Assembly (NCBI GenBank): GCA_041166385.1
Contig: JBEEFW010000025.1
Location: forward strand, 24,058-88,057
Reading direction: 5' to 3'
Length of the DNA: 64,000 nucleotides
Source of the DNA: DASUCS01 sp041166385
Lineage (GTDB): Bacteria; Actinomycetota; Acidimicrobiia; Acidimicrobiales; JACDCH01
Below, in pieces: positions 43,068 through 51,917 of this stretch. How positions within the stretch are numbered: position 1 is the first letter of the stretch; each line of letters begins with the position of its first letter. The translations under genes were made by a program, and so were the position numbers. Under the pieces are notes generated by a model that saw nothing but the letters and a program-made list of their open reading frames with translations, ran no database searches and had not been told where the DNA came from.

Positions 43068-45061
43068 GTGCCCGCCAAGACCCACAGGGTCGGTTCGTCG
43101 AGCTCTTCGCCGACGAAGCGGAGACGCGTCTGCGCCGAGTGAGTGAGCAATTGCTCGTACTCGAGGCCGGCGCATCGGCCGATGTCGTCGCCGCGATCCT
43201 GCGCGACGCGCACTCGCTCAAGGGGGCTGCCGCAGTGGTGGGCCTTGGGGACGTGAGCACTGTCGCACATCGTCTCGAAGACGCGCTCGAGCCGTTTCGT
43301 GACGGCGACGAGGCCCCGCCGTCGAGGCTGATCGACCGCCTGTTGCACGTCGTCGATGGATTGCAAGCGCTCCTACCCGCGATCCGCACGGGCGAGAGCA
43401 CCGCCGCGGTCGCTGCCGATCTGGCCGCGCACCTCGATGCAACGGTCGACGCGCCACCGATCACACCGATGGCCGCCGCGCCAGACCCCGTAGCGCCGCC
43501 CCCGCCGAAGCCCGTTGCGCCGGTGCAATCGTCGCCGGCGTCTCCGGCCCCGCAGGCGGAGGTGATCGAGCTACCGGCGTCACGCGTCGACGAGATCGTC
43601 CGCTCGGTCGGCGAGTCGGCGGCCACGACCCTTCGGCTTGGTCGCGTCATCGGCGAGCAGCTCGGCCGCGATCCCGGGAGCGTCACCGAGTACCGCGACC
43701 TGTCGCGCAGCATCCGCCACTTGCAAGAGAAGGCCGTGCGCGCCCGCATGGTTCCCGTTGGGACCATCGCCGGCCGCCTGCATCGCGCCGTGCGCGACGT
43801 GGCCCGAGCGCGAGACATCCAGGTGGACTGGGAGGTCGTCGGCGACGACACCGAGCTGGACCGCTCCGTCTTGCAGCAGCTGACGGACCCGTTGCTGCAC
43901 ATCGTGCGCAACGCAGTGGATCACGGCATCGAGTCGACAGTCGACCGCCGCGCCCAGGGCAAGCCGGAGCGAGCGGTCGTACGGTTCGTCGCGCAGCAAC
44001 TCGGATCGGACATCGTCGTGTCTGTCACGGATGACGGCCGAGGAATCGCAGATGACATCCGCGACCACATCTTCCGCAGCGGATTCACGACGGCCACAGA
44101 ACTCACCGAGACGTCAGGGCGCGGAGTTGGTCTCGACGTCGCCCGAGCGAGCATCGAGCGGTTGCGTGGGCGCATCGACGTTCTGTCCACCCCGGGCGTC
44201 GGCACGGAGTTCCGCATCACGGTTCCGGTGGCCGCCGCGGTGTTGCCGTGCCTGCTCGTCGACGCAGGTGGTCAGCGGTTTGCGCTACCCATGGCGTGCA
44301 TTGTGTCCACGCAAGCTCCTGATGCAGCCACGATCACGCGGGCGCAGGGAACTCCGAGGATCTGGGTCGGCGGCACGGTCGTACCGCTCGCGTCGCTCTC
44401 GAGCCGCGTCGGGTCCGACGTCGAGGACGACGGACCGATCGTTGTCGTCGCCGATGGCGAGCGGGTTGCCGCGTATCAAGTCGGAGTCCTCGTAGGACAG
44501 CGCGACGTGATGGTCACGAGCCTCGGTGCCTTCGTGCCGCAGCTGCCGGTCGTCGCCGGCGCGGCGGTCGAGGCCGATGGCTCGATCCTCATGGTGCTCA
44601 ACGGCGGGGCGCTTGCCCGCGATGTGCAGGTGTCGTTCGCGGGCGGGAACACGGCCGCGCTCGTCGCGGTCGACGGGCTTGCACCGGTGGCGAGCGTGCT
44701 CGTCGCCGACGACGCCCTGCCAGTTCGTGAGCTGCAGCGGTCGATCCTCGAGAACGCCGGCTACCGCGTCGTCGTCGCGGAGGACGGTGCCGATGCCCTC
44801 GCCGCGCTGGGCCGCGACCGAGTGGATCTCGTGCTCACCGACGTCGACATGCCGCGCATGAACGGCTTCGAGCTCACCAGAGCGATCCGGGCCGATCCGC
44901 ACCTTGCGAACGTCCCTGTCGTGATCCTCAGCTCGAAGGGTTCGCCGCGCGACCAGCAGGAAGGGCTCGATGCCGGCGCCGATGCGTACATCGTCAAGGA
45001 CGCGTTCGGCGAAGGCCTGTTGCTCGCCGCCGTCCAGCAGCTCCTCGGACGGGCGTCGTGA
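43064..45061 (+). CDS. cheA: Hybrid histidine kinase CheA with C-terminal receiver
   Basis: A 665-residue kinase. The HPt domain carries the phospho-accepting His50 (DAHSLKGAA). A Pro-rich linker replaces the usual P2 docking domain. The dimerisation and HATPase regions have HIVRNAVDHGIES (N box), SVTDDGRGI (G1) and SGRGVGLD (G2), then a CheW-like regulatory domain. The C-terminal receiver (from about 545) has VLVADDA and Asp593 (LTDVDMP), so phosphotransfer can occur within the protein. The absent P2 fits the absence of CheY in the operon. ATG 43064 overlaps the cheW stop, and its TGA is overlapped by the cheB GTG. Confidence 0.93.
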   Translation: MSARQDPQGRFVELFADEAETRLRRVSEQLLVLEAGASADVVAAILRDAHSLKGAAAVVGLGDVSTVAHRLEDALEPFRDGDEAPPSRLIDRLLHVVDGLQALLPAIRTGESTAAVAADLAAHLDATVDAPPITPMAAAPDPVAPPPPKPVAPVQSSPASPAPQAEVIELPASRVDEIVRSVGESAATTLRLGRVIGEQLGRDPGSVTEYRDLSRSIRHLQEKAVRARMVPVGTIAGRLHRAVRDVARARDIQVDWEVVGDDTELDRSVLQQLTDPLLHIVRNAVDHGIESTVDRRAQGKPERAVVRFVAQQLGSDIVVSVTDDGRGIADDIRDHIFRSGFTTATELTETSGRGVGLDVARASIERLRGRIDVLSTPGVGTEFRITVPVAAAVLPCLLVDAGGQRFALPMACIVSTQAPDAATITRAQGTPRIWVGGTVVPLASLSSRVGSDVEDDGPIVVVADGERVAAYQVGVLVGQRDVMVTSLGAFVPQLPVVAGAAVEADGSILMVLNGGALARDVQVSFAGGNTAALVAVDGLAPVASVLVADDALPVRELQRSILENAGYRVVVAEDGADALAALGRDRVDLVLTDVDMPRMNGFELTRAIRADPHLANVPVVILSSKGSPRDQQEGLDAGADAYIVKDAFGEGLLLAAVQQLLGRAS

Positions 45062-46077
45062 CGATGACAACGACGACGATCCGTGTGCTCGTCGTGGATG
45101 AGCAGCCTGCAACCCGTGCAGAGATCGCACGGGCTCTCGAAGCCGATGGTGACGTTTCGGTCGTCGGTCGGTGTGGTCACAGCGGCGCGCTCGAGTTGGT
45201 TCGATCGCTGCACCCCGATGTCGTCGCGCTCACTGGAAGCGCAGGTACGCCCGCTCGCAACGCGCTCGAGTCGATCATGGCGTATGCGCCGACGCCGACA
45301 ATCGTGTTGCGCGCGGCCGACGACCTGACACCGGCCGCCGAACGCAGCGACATCGAGGCTGGCGCGGTCGGTGTGCTGAGTTGGCCGCTGCGTCCCGGTG
45401 ACGACGGCCGCCTGCGCGAACGCGTGAGGGTCCTACGAGGCGCCGTCGTGGTGCGCCACCCGCGTGCGAGTTTGCGGTCCGGCCGTTCAGGACGGACGAC
45501 CCACGGGCGGTCGTGTGTGCCGATGGTGGGTATGGCGGCGTCGACTGGTGGTCCTCACACGCTTGCGGAGGTGGTGCGGGGACTCGCCGGCATCGAAGTG
45601 CCTGTGCTCATCGTCCAGCACATCCATCCCGAGTTCATCGACGGGTTCGTCGACTGGATACGACGAGCGGCCGACGCGCCTGTGGTTGCGGCGGAGGAAG
45701 GGATGATGCCGGAGCCGGGGGTGTTTCACATCGCGCCGTCGGGCTTCCACTTGAAGGTCGGTTCCGACCGCCGCCTGAGGCTTGATACCGAGCCCGGAGG
45801 TTTGCACTGTCCGTCGGCCAACGAGCTGTTCCTCTCGATGGCGCGCTCGCTGGGGAGCGCGTCTGTCGGCGTGCTGCTGACCGGGATGGGCGACGACGGC
45901 GCATCCGGTCTGCTTGCTCTCCACCGCGCGGGCGGTACCACGATCGTGCAGGACGAGGCGACGAGCGCGATCTTCGGCATGCCTCGTGCTGCGCAAGAAC
46001 TTGGTGCGGCCGGGCTCGTGGCGCCGTTGAGCGACATCCCGCGAGCGGTGCACGAGGCATTGGGAGTACGCGCGTGA
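45058..46077 (+). CDS. cheB: Chemoreceptor methylesterase CheB with degenerate receiver
   Basis: A 339-residue methylesterase. The catalytic triad is Ser162 (AASTGGP), His188 (QHIHPEF) and Asp280 (GMGDDGA). The N-terminal receiver keeps the acidic pocket (VVDEQP) but the phospho-acceptor position is Thr59 in PDVVALTGS, and the conserved Lys near the end is Trp109 in VLSWPLR. So regulation by phosphorylation from CheA is unlikely, and the esterase may be constitutive or regulated otherwise. The GTG start 45058 overlaps the cheA stop. Confidence 0.9.
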   Translation: MTMTTTTIRVLVVDEQPATRAEIARALEADGDVSVVGRCGHSGALELVRSLHPDVVALTGSAGTPARNALESIMAYAPTPTIVLRAADDLTPAAERSDIEAGAVGVLSWPLRPGDDGRLRERVRVLRGAVVVRHPRASLRSGRSGRTTHGRSCVPMVGMAASTGGPHTLAEVVRGLAGIEVPVLIVQHIHPEFIDGFVDWIRRAADAPVVAAEEGMMPEPGVFHIAPSGFHLKVGSDRRLRLDTEPGGLHCPSANELFLSMARSLGSASVGVLLTGMGDDGASGLLALHRAGGTTIVQDEATSAIFGMPRAAQELGAAGLVAPLSDIPRAVHEALGVRA

Positions 46078-47267
46078 GCGATTCGTCGTCGGTCGCGACG
46101 GCTGCTGAGGTGCTGCGTACCCGTGCCGGCTTCCGGCCAGATCCCGCGCTGCGCGGCCGGCTCACCCGCTGTCTGGCCGACGCGGCCGACGCCGAAGGCT
46201 GCGCGGTCGAGGACTACGTCGCCGCGCTCGCGTCCGACGAGGGTGCTCTGCAGCGCCTCGTGGACCGCGTGACGATTCAGGAGAGCTCGTTCTTCCGCGA
46301 CGACGCACAGTTCGTCGCGTTCGCGACGCACCTGTTGCCCCGACTGCCGACGAGCACGATCTGGAGCGCGGGGTGCGCGAATGGGCAAGAGCCCTGGAGC
46401 TTGGCGATGGCACTCGACGAGAGCGGACGGACCGACTGCCAGATCCTGGCCACGGACATCTCACTCGAGGCCCTTGCCCGCGCGCGGCGTGGGTGGTATT
46501 CGGCTCGCGAGCTGCGCGGCCTCAGCATCGAGCGGCGGGAGCGATACTTCGTGCCGAGCGATCGCGGCTTCGAGGTGGTCCCTTCGCTCCGCCGGCTTGT
46601 CAGCTTCGGTCACCACAATCTCGCGGCCGACGCCTCGCCGGTCACCCGGCAGACGTGCGAGGTCGCGTTTTGCCGCAACGTGCTGATCTACCTCACCGAC
46701 GACGAGATCACTGCCGTGCTCGACCGCGTCGCGACCGCACTCGGGCCGAACGGACACCTGTTCCTGGGCTACTCCGAGTCACTGTGGCGGCTCCCGAGCC
46801 GATTCGGGCTGCGCCGCCTCGGTGAGACGTTCGTGTACGTGGTTGCAGGGCGGACGGAGCGCCCTGCCGCGGCACCACCCGCGCGCCGCCCGGCCCGCGC
46901 CCGGCGCACGCGCGCTGCGGCTGCTGCGCCGACGCGAACGCCACCCGCACCCGCCTCCGCTCCGCTGAGCGCCGACCACTACCTCCAGCGAGGTCAGGTG
47001 GCGATCAATGAGCGCGATCTCAACGCTGCAGTCGTCGCGTTCCGCAAGGCGGCTTACCTGCGGCCCGATGACGCCGGTATCGCGTTGCACTTGGCGTTCG
47101 CACTCGAATCACTGGGCGACGTTGGCGGTGCCCGTCCGTGGTTCCGGCGAGCGCTCGAGACCATGATTACGGCCGGGCCTTCCGTCTCCGTGCTCGAGGG
47201 GTGGTCGACTCCCGATCTGACGGCCGTGCTCGAGCGAAAAGTCGCAGCCCCGGCAGTCACACCGTGA
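46074..47267 (+). CDS. cheR: Chemoreceptor glutamate methyltransferase CheR with TPR tail
   Basis: A 397-residue SAM-dependent methyltransferase that modifies receptor glutamates. SAM-binding elements are IWSAGCANGQEPWSLAM, ILATDISLEALARAR and FCRNVLIYL. After a Pro/Ala/Arg-rich linker (about residues 263-300), residues about 302-365 form TPR-like helices (YLQRGQVAINERDLNAAVVAFRKAAYLRP), as in CheR-TPR proteins of alternative chemosensory systems such as Wsp. GTG/ATG overlap with cheB and the next gene (GTGA at 47264) indicates coupling. Confidence 0.92.
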   Translation: MSDSSSVATAAEVLRTRAGFRPDPALRGRLTRCLADAADAEGCAVEDYVAALASDEGALQRLVDRVTIQESSFFRDDAQFVAFATHLLPRLPTSTIWSAGCANGQEPWSLAMALDESGRTDCQILATDISLEALARARRGWYSARELRGLSIERRERYFVPSDRGFEVVPSLRRLVSFGHHNLAADASPVTRQTCEVAFCRNVLIYLTDDEITAVLDRVATALGPNGHLFLGYSESLWRLPSRFGLRRLGETFVYVVAGRTERPAAAPPARRPARARRTRAAAAAPTRTPPAPASAPLSADHYLQRGQVAINERDLNAAVVAFRKAAYLRPDDAGIALHLAFALESLGDVGGARPWFRRALETMITAGPSVSVLEGWSTPDLTAVLERKVAAPAVTP

Positions 47268-48226
47268 CTGCCGAACGCCCGCTCGTACTGGTCGGCGAGG
47301 ACTCTCTGGTCGTGCGCGAGGTGCTTCGTTGGCACTTGGAGTCCCACGGCTTCGAGATCGTCGAGGCCGCCGACGGGTCGGAGGCCTTGCGGCTCGCGGC
47401 GGAGCGTCCTCCGTCGGTCATCCTCCTCGGGGTCGAACTCGGGGGTATCGACGGGTTCGAGGCGCTCGCACGGCTCAAGTCGGACCCAACGCTCGCGGAC
47501 ACACCGGTGTTGTTCATCACCGGTCACACCGACACACGCGACCTCGTCGACGGTCTGCAACTCGGCGCGCACGATTACCTCCGCAAGCCGTTCGAGCCCG
47601 CCGAGGTGATCGCGCGAGTGCGGGCGGCCGCCCGCATGAAGGCGTTGCAGGACGAGCTGCGCCAACGCAACGCCGAGCTGCACCGGATCTCACGGACCGA
47701 TCCGCTGACCGGCCTGGGCAATCGGCGACAGCTGGACGAACAGCTCCGGTCGGCGCGGACCTCCGCTCGGCGGCACGGCACCATGCTTTCCGTCGCGATC
47801 ATCGACGTCGACCAGTTCAAACGGATCAACGACACGTACGGTCACGCGAGTGGCGACGACGTCTTGTGTGAGGTCGCACGGCGGCTGGGCGAGGTGGCTC
47901 GCGTGGAAGACGCCGTCGGTCGTTGGGGCGGCGAGGAGTTCCTCGTCATCCTCCCGTACTGCGACGTCGACGCGTCCTTTGCGCTCGGCGAACGCCTCCG
48001 GCAGGCGATCGGGGGAGAGCTCGTCGAGACCGCGGACGGCGATCGGATCCCCGTCACCGTGAGCGTCGGTTGCGCGACGGGCCATGACGCGCACGTCGTC
48101 GAGCGCGCTGACATCGCGTTGTACGCTGCGAAAGAGCGGGGCCGCAATCGCACGGTCGTGCTGCCCGGCAACGACGGAGTACTCACCGCCGACGCGCCGT
48201 CGGCGGCTGTCGCACCCTCCGCTTAA
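47264..48226 (+). CDS. Response-regulator-like diguanylate cyclase (receiver-GGDEF)
   Basis: A 320-residue protein with an N-terminal receiver (1-125) and a GGDEF domain (145-300). The active site is GGEEF (222-226). The inhibitory I-site RVED (213-216) lies five residues before it, so product inhibition by c-di-GMP is expected. The receiver has the acidic pair in GEDS and Lys108 (RKPF), but the phospho-acceptor position is Gly56 in VILLGVELG. It is the last gene of the chemosensory operon (GTG 47264 overlaps the cheR TGA) and is the likely output. Confidence 0.9.
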   Translation: MTAERPLVLVGEDSLVVREVLRWHLESHGFEIVEAADGSEALRLAAERPPSVILLGVELGGIDGFEALARLKSDPTLADTPVLFITGHTDTRDLVDGLQLGAHDYLRKPFEPAEVIARVRAAARMKALQDELRQRNAELHRISRTDPLTGLGNRRQLDEQLRSARTSARRHGTMLSVAIIDVDQFKRINDTYGHASGDDVLCEVARRLGEVARVEDAVGRWGGEEFLVILPYCDVDASFALGERLRQAIGGELVETADGDRIPVTVSVGCATGHDAHVVERADIALYAAKERGRNRTVVLPGNDGVLTADAPSAAVAPSA

Positions 48227-48277
48227 TCTGCAGCCGCTTCCCCTGGCCTGATCACACCGATCTCCGGGGAGGACCTC

Positions 48278-50053
48278 ATGACCGACCGCGCTGCGGTCGC
48301 GCTCGCGCTGGCCGCCGTTGCCGGCGCGCTCGCAGGCCGCGGACCGTTGCCTTGGGTGGGCGCGTTGCTCGTCGCGGTCGCGCTCGCGGCCCGTCGACCG
48401 ACGTTCGTCGTCGCCGCCACCTTCCTGCTCGCTGGGGGGTTGGCTGGCCAAGCGGCCGCCGGTCTCGACGCAACGACGCCGGGACCATTCGAGGGTTGGG
48501 CGACGCTGTTGACCGATCCGGAGGCGACTGGCGCTGGCGTTCGGGCTGACGCCCGGCTCGACGACGGGCGTCACGCACAGGTGGTGGCCCGGTCGGGTGC
48601 AGCGGTCGCCGAGCTGCGCCCGGCGCAGGCGGGGGAGCGGGTGCTCGTCGCGGGGCGACTCGAAAGGCCGCCGCTCGGGGCCACGTGGTTGGCAGCTCGG
48701 CACGTGGTCGGTGTGCTGGCGGTCGACGACATCCGCGCTCGGTCGCCGGGAGCGCCCTGGATGCGCGCCGCGAACGGGTTGCGAGCGCTCCTTGCCCGCG
48801 GCGCCGAAGGGTTGCCCGAACGCGAGCGGGCGTTGTTCCTGGGCTTCGTGCTCGGCGACACGCGCGGGCAACCGGTGGACATCGCCGACGACTTTCGCGG
48901 CGCGGGCCTGTCGCACTTGCTGGCCGTGTCCGGCCAGAACGTGGCGTTTGTGCTTGCGCTCGCAGGGCCGGCGTTGCGCCGCCTCGGACGGCGTGCCCGG
49001 TTGCCGTCGACGCTCGCGGTGATCGCCTTCTTCGCGCTGCTGACTCGCTTCGAGCCGTCGGTGCTCCGCGCGTCCGCCATGGCGGCCTTGGCCGTGACCG
49101 CCTCGACACTCGGCCACAGCGCGTCGAGCGTGCGGTTGCTCGCGTTGGCCGTTGCGGGGCTCGTGCTCGTCGACCCGTTCCTCGTGCACATGGTGGGCTT
49201 TCAGCTCTCGGCCGGCGCTTGCCTCGGCATCGTCGTGCTGTCGCCGACGATCGCTCGAGCTGTACACGGCCCGCGACCACTAGCCGAGGCGCTCGCGGTC
49301 ACGCTCGGCGCCCAGGCCGGGGTCGCTCCCGTGCTCGTCGTCGTCTTCGGCGGCATCCCCGTTGCGGGCGTTCCGGCCAACGTGCTGGCCGCGCCAGCGG
49401 CCGGTCCGGTGATGGTGTGGGGCCTGGCCGCGGGAGCCGCCGCGGGCGTGCTCGGCGGTGGCGCGGCGGTAGTGCTGCATTGGCCGACGCATCTGTTGAT
49501 TGCTTGGATTGCGGGAGTGGCGCATTGGACCGCGTCGTTGCCGCTCGGCGAGATCCGGGGACGCGAGCTCATCGTGTTGACGATCGGGGGCACCCTGGTG
49601 GCACTCGCTCGCTACCTCGGCCTGGTCGGTGTGCGCCGCGCGGCGTTTGGGCTGATCGCTGTGGCCGTTGCGGCGCCTGCGGTGGCGCTGCGCGCTCCGC
49701 CGCCGCACCGCGTCCAGCTCACGCAGGGCGCGGTGTTGTGGCGGGCGCACGCCGCGGTACTCGAGCTCGATGGTCGCGCCGACGCCGCCCGCCTGCTCGA
49801 GGCGCTGCGGCGCGCCGGAGTTGCCCGCTTGGACCTCGTCATCGCCCGTACGACGAGCGCCACGTTGAACAGGACGGTCGACGCCGTGCGCCGCCGAACG
49901 GCGATCGACCGCGTGCTCACGCCCGTAACATCGTCCGATGTCACGGCGCTCGTCGTCGGCGGGTTGCACGTCGAAATCGGCCATGCGGGCGGTCGACTCA
50001 CCGTCGAGATCTCATTGGAGCCGACGGGGAGCGCACGCGGACCGCCGGTGTAG
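48278..50053 (+). CDS. comEC: ComEC/Rec2-type DNA uptake channel
   Basis: A 591-residue multi-span membrane protein of natural transformation. The competence-domain motif HLLAVSGQNVAFVLAL is clear, with many hydrophobic helices after it. The C-terminal part (about 510-590) only weakly resembles the metallo-beta-lactamase domain of ComEC and lacks its HxHxDH motif, so this protein is shorter than ComEC with a nuclease domain (about 750-800). ATG 48278 has GGGGAGG upstream. DHPS-like and holA genes follow closely; comEC next to holA is a common actinobacterial order. Confidence 0.9.
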   Translation: MTDRAAVALALAAVAGALAGRGPLPWVGALLVAVALAARRPTFVVAATFLLAGGLAGQAAAGLDATTPGPFEGWATLLTDPEATGAGVRADARLDDGRHAQVVARSGAAVAELRPAQAGERVLVAGRLERPPLGATWLAARHVVGVLAVDDIRARSPGAPWMRAANGLRALLARGAEGLPERERALFLGFVLGDTRGQPVDIADDFRGAGLSHLLAVSGQNVAFVLALAGPALRRLGRRARLPSTLAVIAFFALLTRFEPSVLRASAMAALAVTASTLGHSASSVRLLALAVAGLVLVDPFLVHMVGFQLSAGACLGIVVLSPTIARAVHGPRPLAEALAVTLGAQAGVAPVLVVVFGGIPVAGVPANVLAAPAAGPVMVWGLAAGAAAGVLGGGAAVVLHWPTHLLIAWIAGVAHWTASLPLGEIRGRELIVLTIGGTLVALARYLGLVGVRRAAFGLIAVAVAAPAVALRAPPPHRVQLTQGAVLWRAHAAVLELDGRADAARLLEALRRAGVARLDLVIARTTSATLNRTVDAVRRRTAIDRVLTPVTSSDVTALVVGGLHVEIGHAGGRLTVEISLEPTGSARGPPV

Positions 50054-50064
50054 GTTCCCACCCG

Positions 50065-50895
50065 ATGTACGTGGAGTTCGGCAATCGCCGGTTTGACATC
50101 ACCACCGACTCGGTCGTCGTGGGCATCCTCAATCGCACGCCGGACTCGTTCTTCGACCAGGGCACGTACTTCGGGTTCGACGAATTCCTTCGAAAGGCCG
50201 ATGCCTTGGTCGCCGATGGGGCCGACGTCCTCGACGTCGGAGGCGTCAAGGCCGGACCAGGTCCCGATGTCGACGAGCAGGAGGAGCTCGACCGCGTGCT
50301 GCCCGCCATCGAGGCGCTCCACGCCCGCTTCGACACACCGTTGTGCGTCGACACATGGAGGGCATCGGTCGCGCGGGCGGCGTTTGCCGCCGGAGCAGTG
50401 GTCGGCAACGACATCAGCGGCTTCGCCGACCCGGACTACCTCGCCGTGTGCGCCGCGGCCAAGGCGTCCGTCGTTGCGACGCACATCCGCCTGCAGCCGC
50501 GCGTGCCCGATCCCGATGCGCAGTACGACGACGTCGTGGGGACGGTGTGCGACTTCCTCCGCGATCGCGCCCGTCAGGCGGAGGCGGCGGGCATCCCGCG
50601 AGAGCGCATCATGCTCGACGCCGGTCTCGATCTGGGCAAGCGCGAGTCCGACTCGTTGGTGCTGCTGCGCGCGTCCGATCGAATCGCCGCGCTGGGCTAC
50701 CCGGTGTATCTGTCGGCCTCCAACAAGCGGTTCCTCGGGCATCTGCTCGGAACCGAGGTGACCGACCGGTCCGACGCGACCAACGCGGCACATGCGCTCG
50801 GGATCGCGCTCGGCTGTCGCATCCTTCGTGCCCACGACGTGCGCGGCGCTCGCCGTGTTGCCCACGTCATGTCCGAGATCTTCCAGGCCGCGTGA
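50065..50895 (+). CDS. Dihydropteroate synthase-like protein (FolP paralogue)
   Basis: A 276-residue TIM-barrel protein. The pterin-site segment GILNRTPDSFFDQG matches the NxTPDSFxDGG motif, DVLDVGGVKAGPG replaces the usual DIGGESTRPG loop, and NDISG and the C-terminal RAHDV (RxHDV) are kept. The missing STR loop, which closes over substrates, and ASNKRFLG in place of the usual SRKSFIG segment suggest altered or lost sulfonamide-target activity, as for the FolP2-type paralogues. It may do something else. ATG 50065 is 11 bp after comEC and its stop overlaps the holA ATG. Confidence 0.75.
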   Translation: MYVEFGNRRFDITTDSVVVGILNRTPDSFFDQGTYFGFDEFLRKADALVADGADVLDVGGVKAGPGPDVDEQEELDRVLPAIEALHARFDTPLCVDTWRASVARAAFAAGAVVGNDISGFADPDYLAVCAAAKASVVATHIRLQPRVPDPDAQYDDVVGTVCDFLRDRARQAEAAGIPRERIMLDAGLDLGKRESDSLVLLRASDRIAALGYPVYLSASNKRFLGHLLGTEVTDRSDATNAAHALGIALGCRILRAHDVRGARRVAHVMSEIFQAA

Positions 50896-51911
50896 TGACG
50901 GCCGCCTCGCCGCCGCTCGTGCAGTTGGTCAAGGGCGACGAGCCATCAATCATGCGGGATGCCGTCCTCGACCTCGTCGACGTACTCGTCGGCGATGGCG
51001 ATCGGTCACTCATGGTCGAGGACGTGGAGATCTCGGGTGAGAACAAGGACGACCGCGCCGCGCAACTCGCAGCGCTCGTCGACGCCGCGCAAACCCCACC
51101 GTTCCTCACGCCGCGTCGAATCGTGGTCGGTCGCGGCATTCACACGGCGAAGGCCGACGAGCTCACCGCGTTGAGTGCGGTCGTCGCCGAACCGTTGCCG
51201 GATGTGTTCCTCGTGCTCACGTGGGAGAGCGGAGCCGTGCCCAAGCGGCTGGCCGACGGGCTCAAGGCCGGCGGGGGAGCAGTGGTCGAAACGTCGCCGG
51301 GACGCAACGCCAAGGCGTGGGTGAGCGAGCATCTCGATCAGTCGGGACTGAAGTTCGACGCGGCCGCACGCGAGCTGATGGCGACGCACCTCGGTGAAGA
51401 CGTCGGGCGCCTGCGGAGCGTCCTCGAGACGTTGGCGTCGACCTTCGGGCCGGGCGCGAAGTTGTCCGACGACGACATCAGTCCGTACCTCGGTGACGAA
51501 GGGGCGCTCGCACCGTGGGCGCTCACCGATGCGATCGACAAGGGCGACATCCCGGTGGCGCTCGACCGCCTCCATCGCATGATTGGCGCAGGCGAACGGC
51601 ACCCGCTGCAGATCATGTCGTCGCTGCACGGGCACTACACCCGCATGCTGGCGCTCGACGGCATCGACATCCGCAACGAGAAGGACGCCGCGGCCGCACT
51701 CGGCATCCGAGGCTCGACGTTCCCGGCGCGCAAGGCGCTCGATCAGTCTCGGCGTCTGGGCCACGACAAGCTCGCGCAGGCGATCGCACTCCTGGCGCGT
51801 GCCGACCGGGACCTGCGGGGCGAGCGGGCCTACCCGCGCGAGGTCGCCGACGATTTGGTGATGGAATTGCTCATCGCCCGGCTGACGAATCTCAGCCGGT
51901 CGGCCCGGTAG
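50895..51911 (+). CDS. holA: DNA polymerase III subunit delta
   Basis: A 338-residue clamp-loader subunit that opens the beta clamp. Sequence features are VQLVKGDEPSIMRDAVLDLV at the N-terminus, the central TPPFLTPRRIVVGRG strand, VSEHLDQSGLKFDAAARELMATHLGEDVGRL, and the C-terminal helical domain with MIGAGERHPLQIMSSLHGHYTRML. ATG 50895 overlaps the last base of the DHPS-like stop. The frame upstream is a shadow of that gene. It ends 6 bp before the convergent rpsT stop. Confidence 0.92.
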   Translation: MTAASPPLVQLVKGDEPSIMRDAVLDLVDVLVGDGDRSLMVEDVEISGENKDDRAAQLAALVDAAQTPPFLTPRRIVVGRGIHTAKADELTALSAVVAEPLPDVFLVLTWESGAVPKRLADGLKAGGGAVVETSPGRNAKAWVSEHLDQSGLKFDAAARELMATHLGEDVGRLRSVLETLASTFGPGAKLSDDDISPYLGDEGALAPWALTDAIDKGDIPVALDRLHRMIGAGERHPLQIMSSLHGHYTRMLALDGIDIRNEKDAAAALGIRGSTFPARKALDQSRRLGHDKLAQAIALLARADRDLRGERAYPREVADDLVMELLIARLTNLSRSAR

Positions 51912-51917
51912 GGAGCC

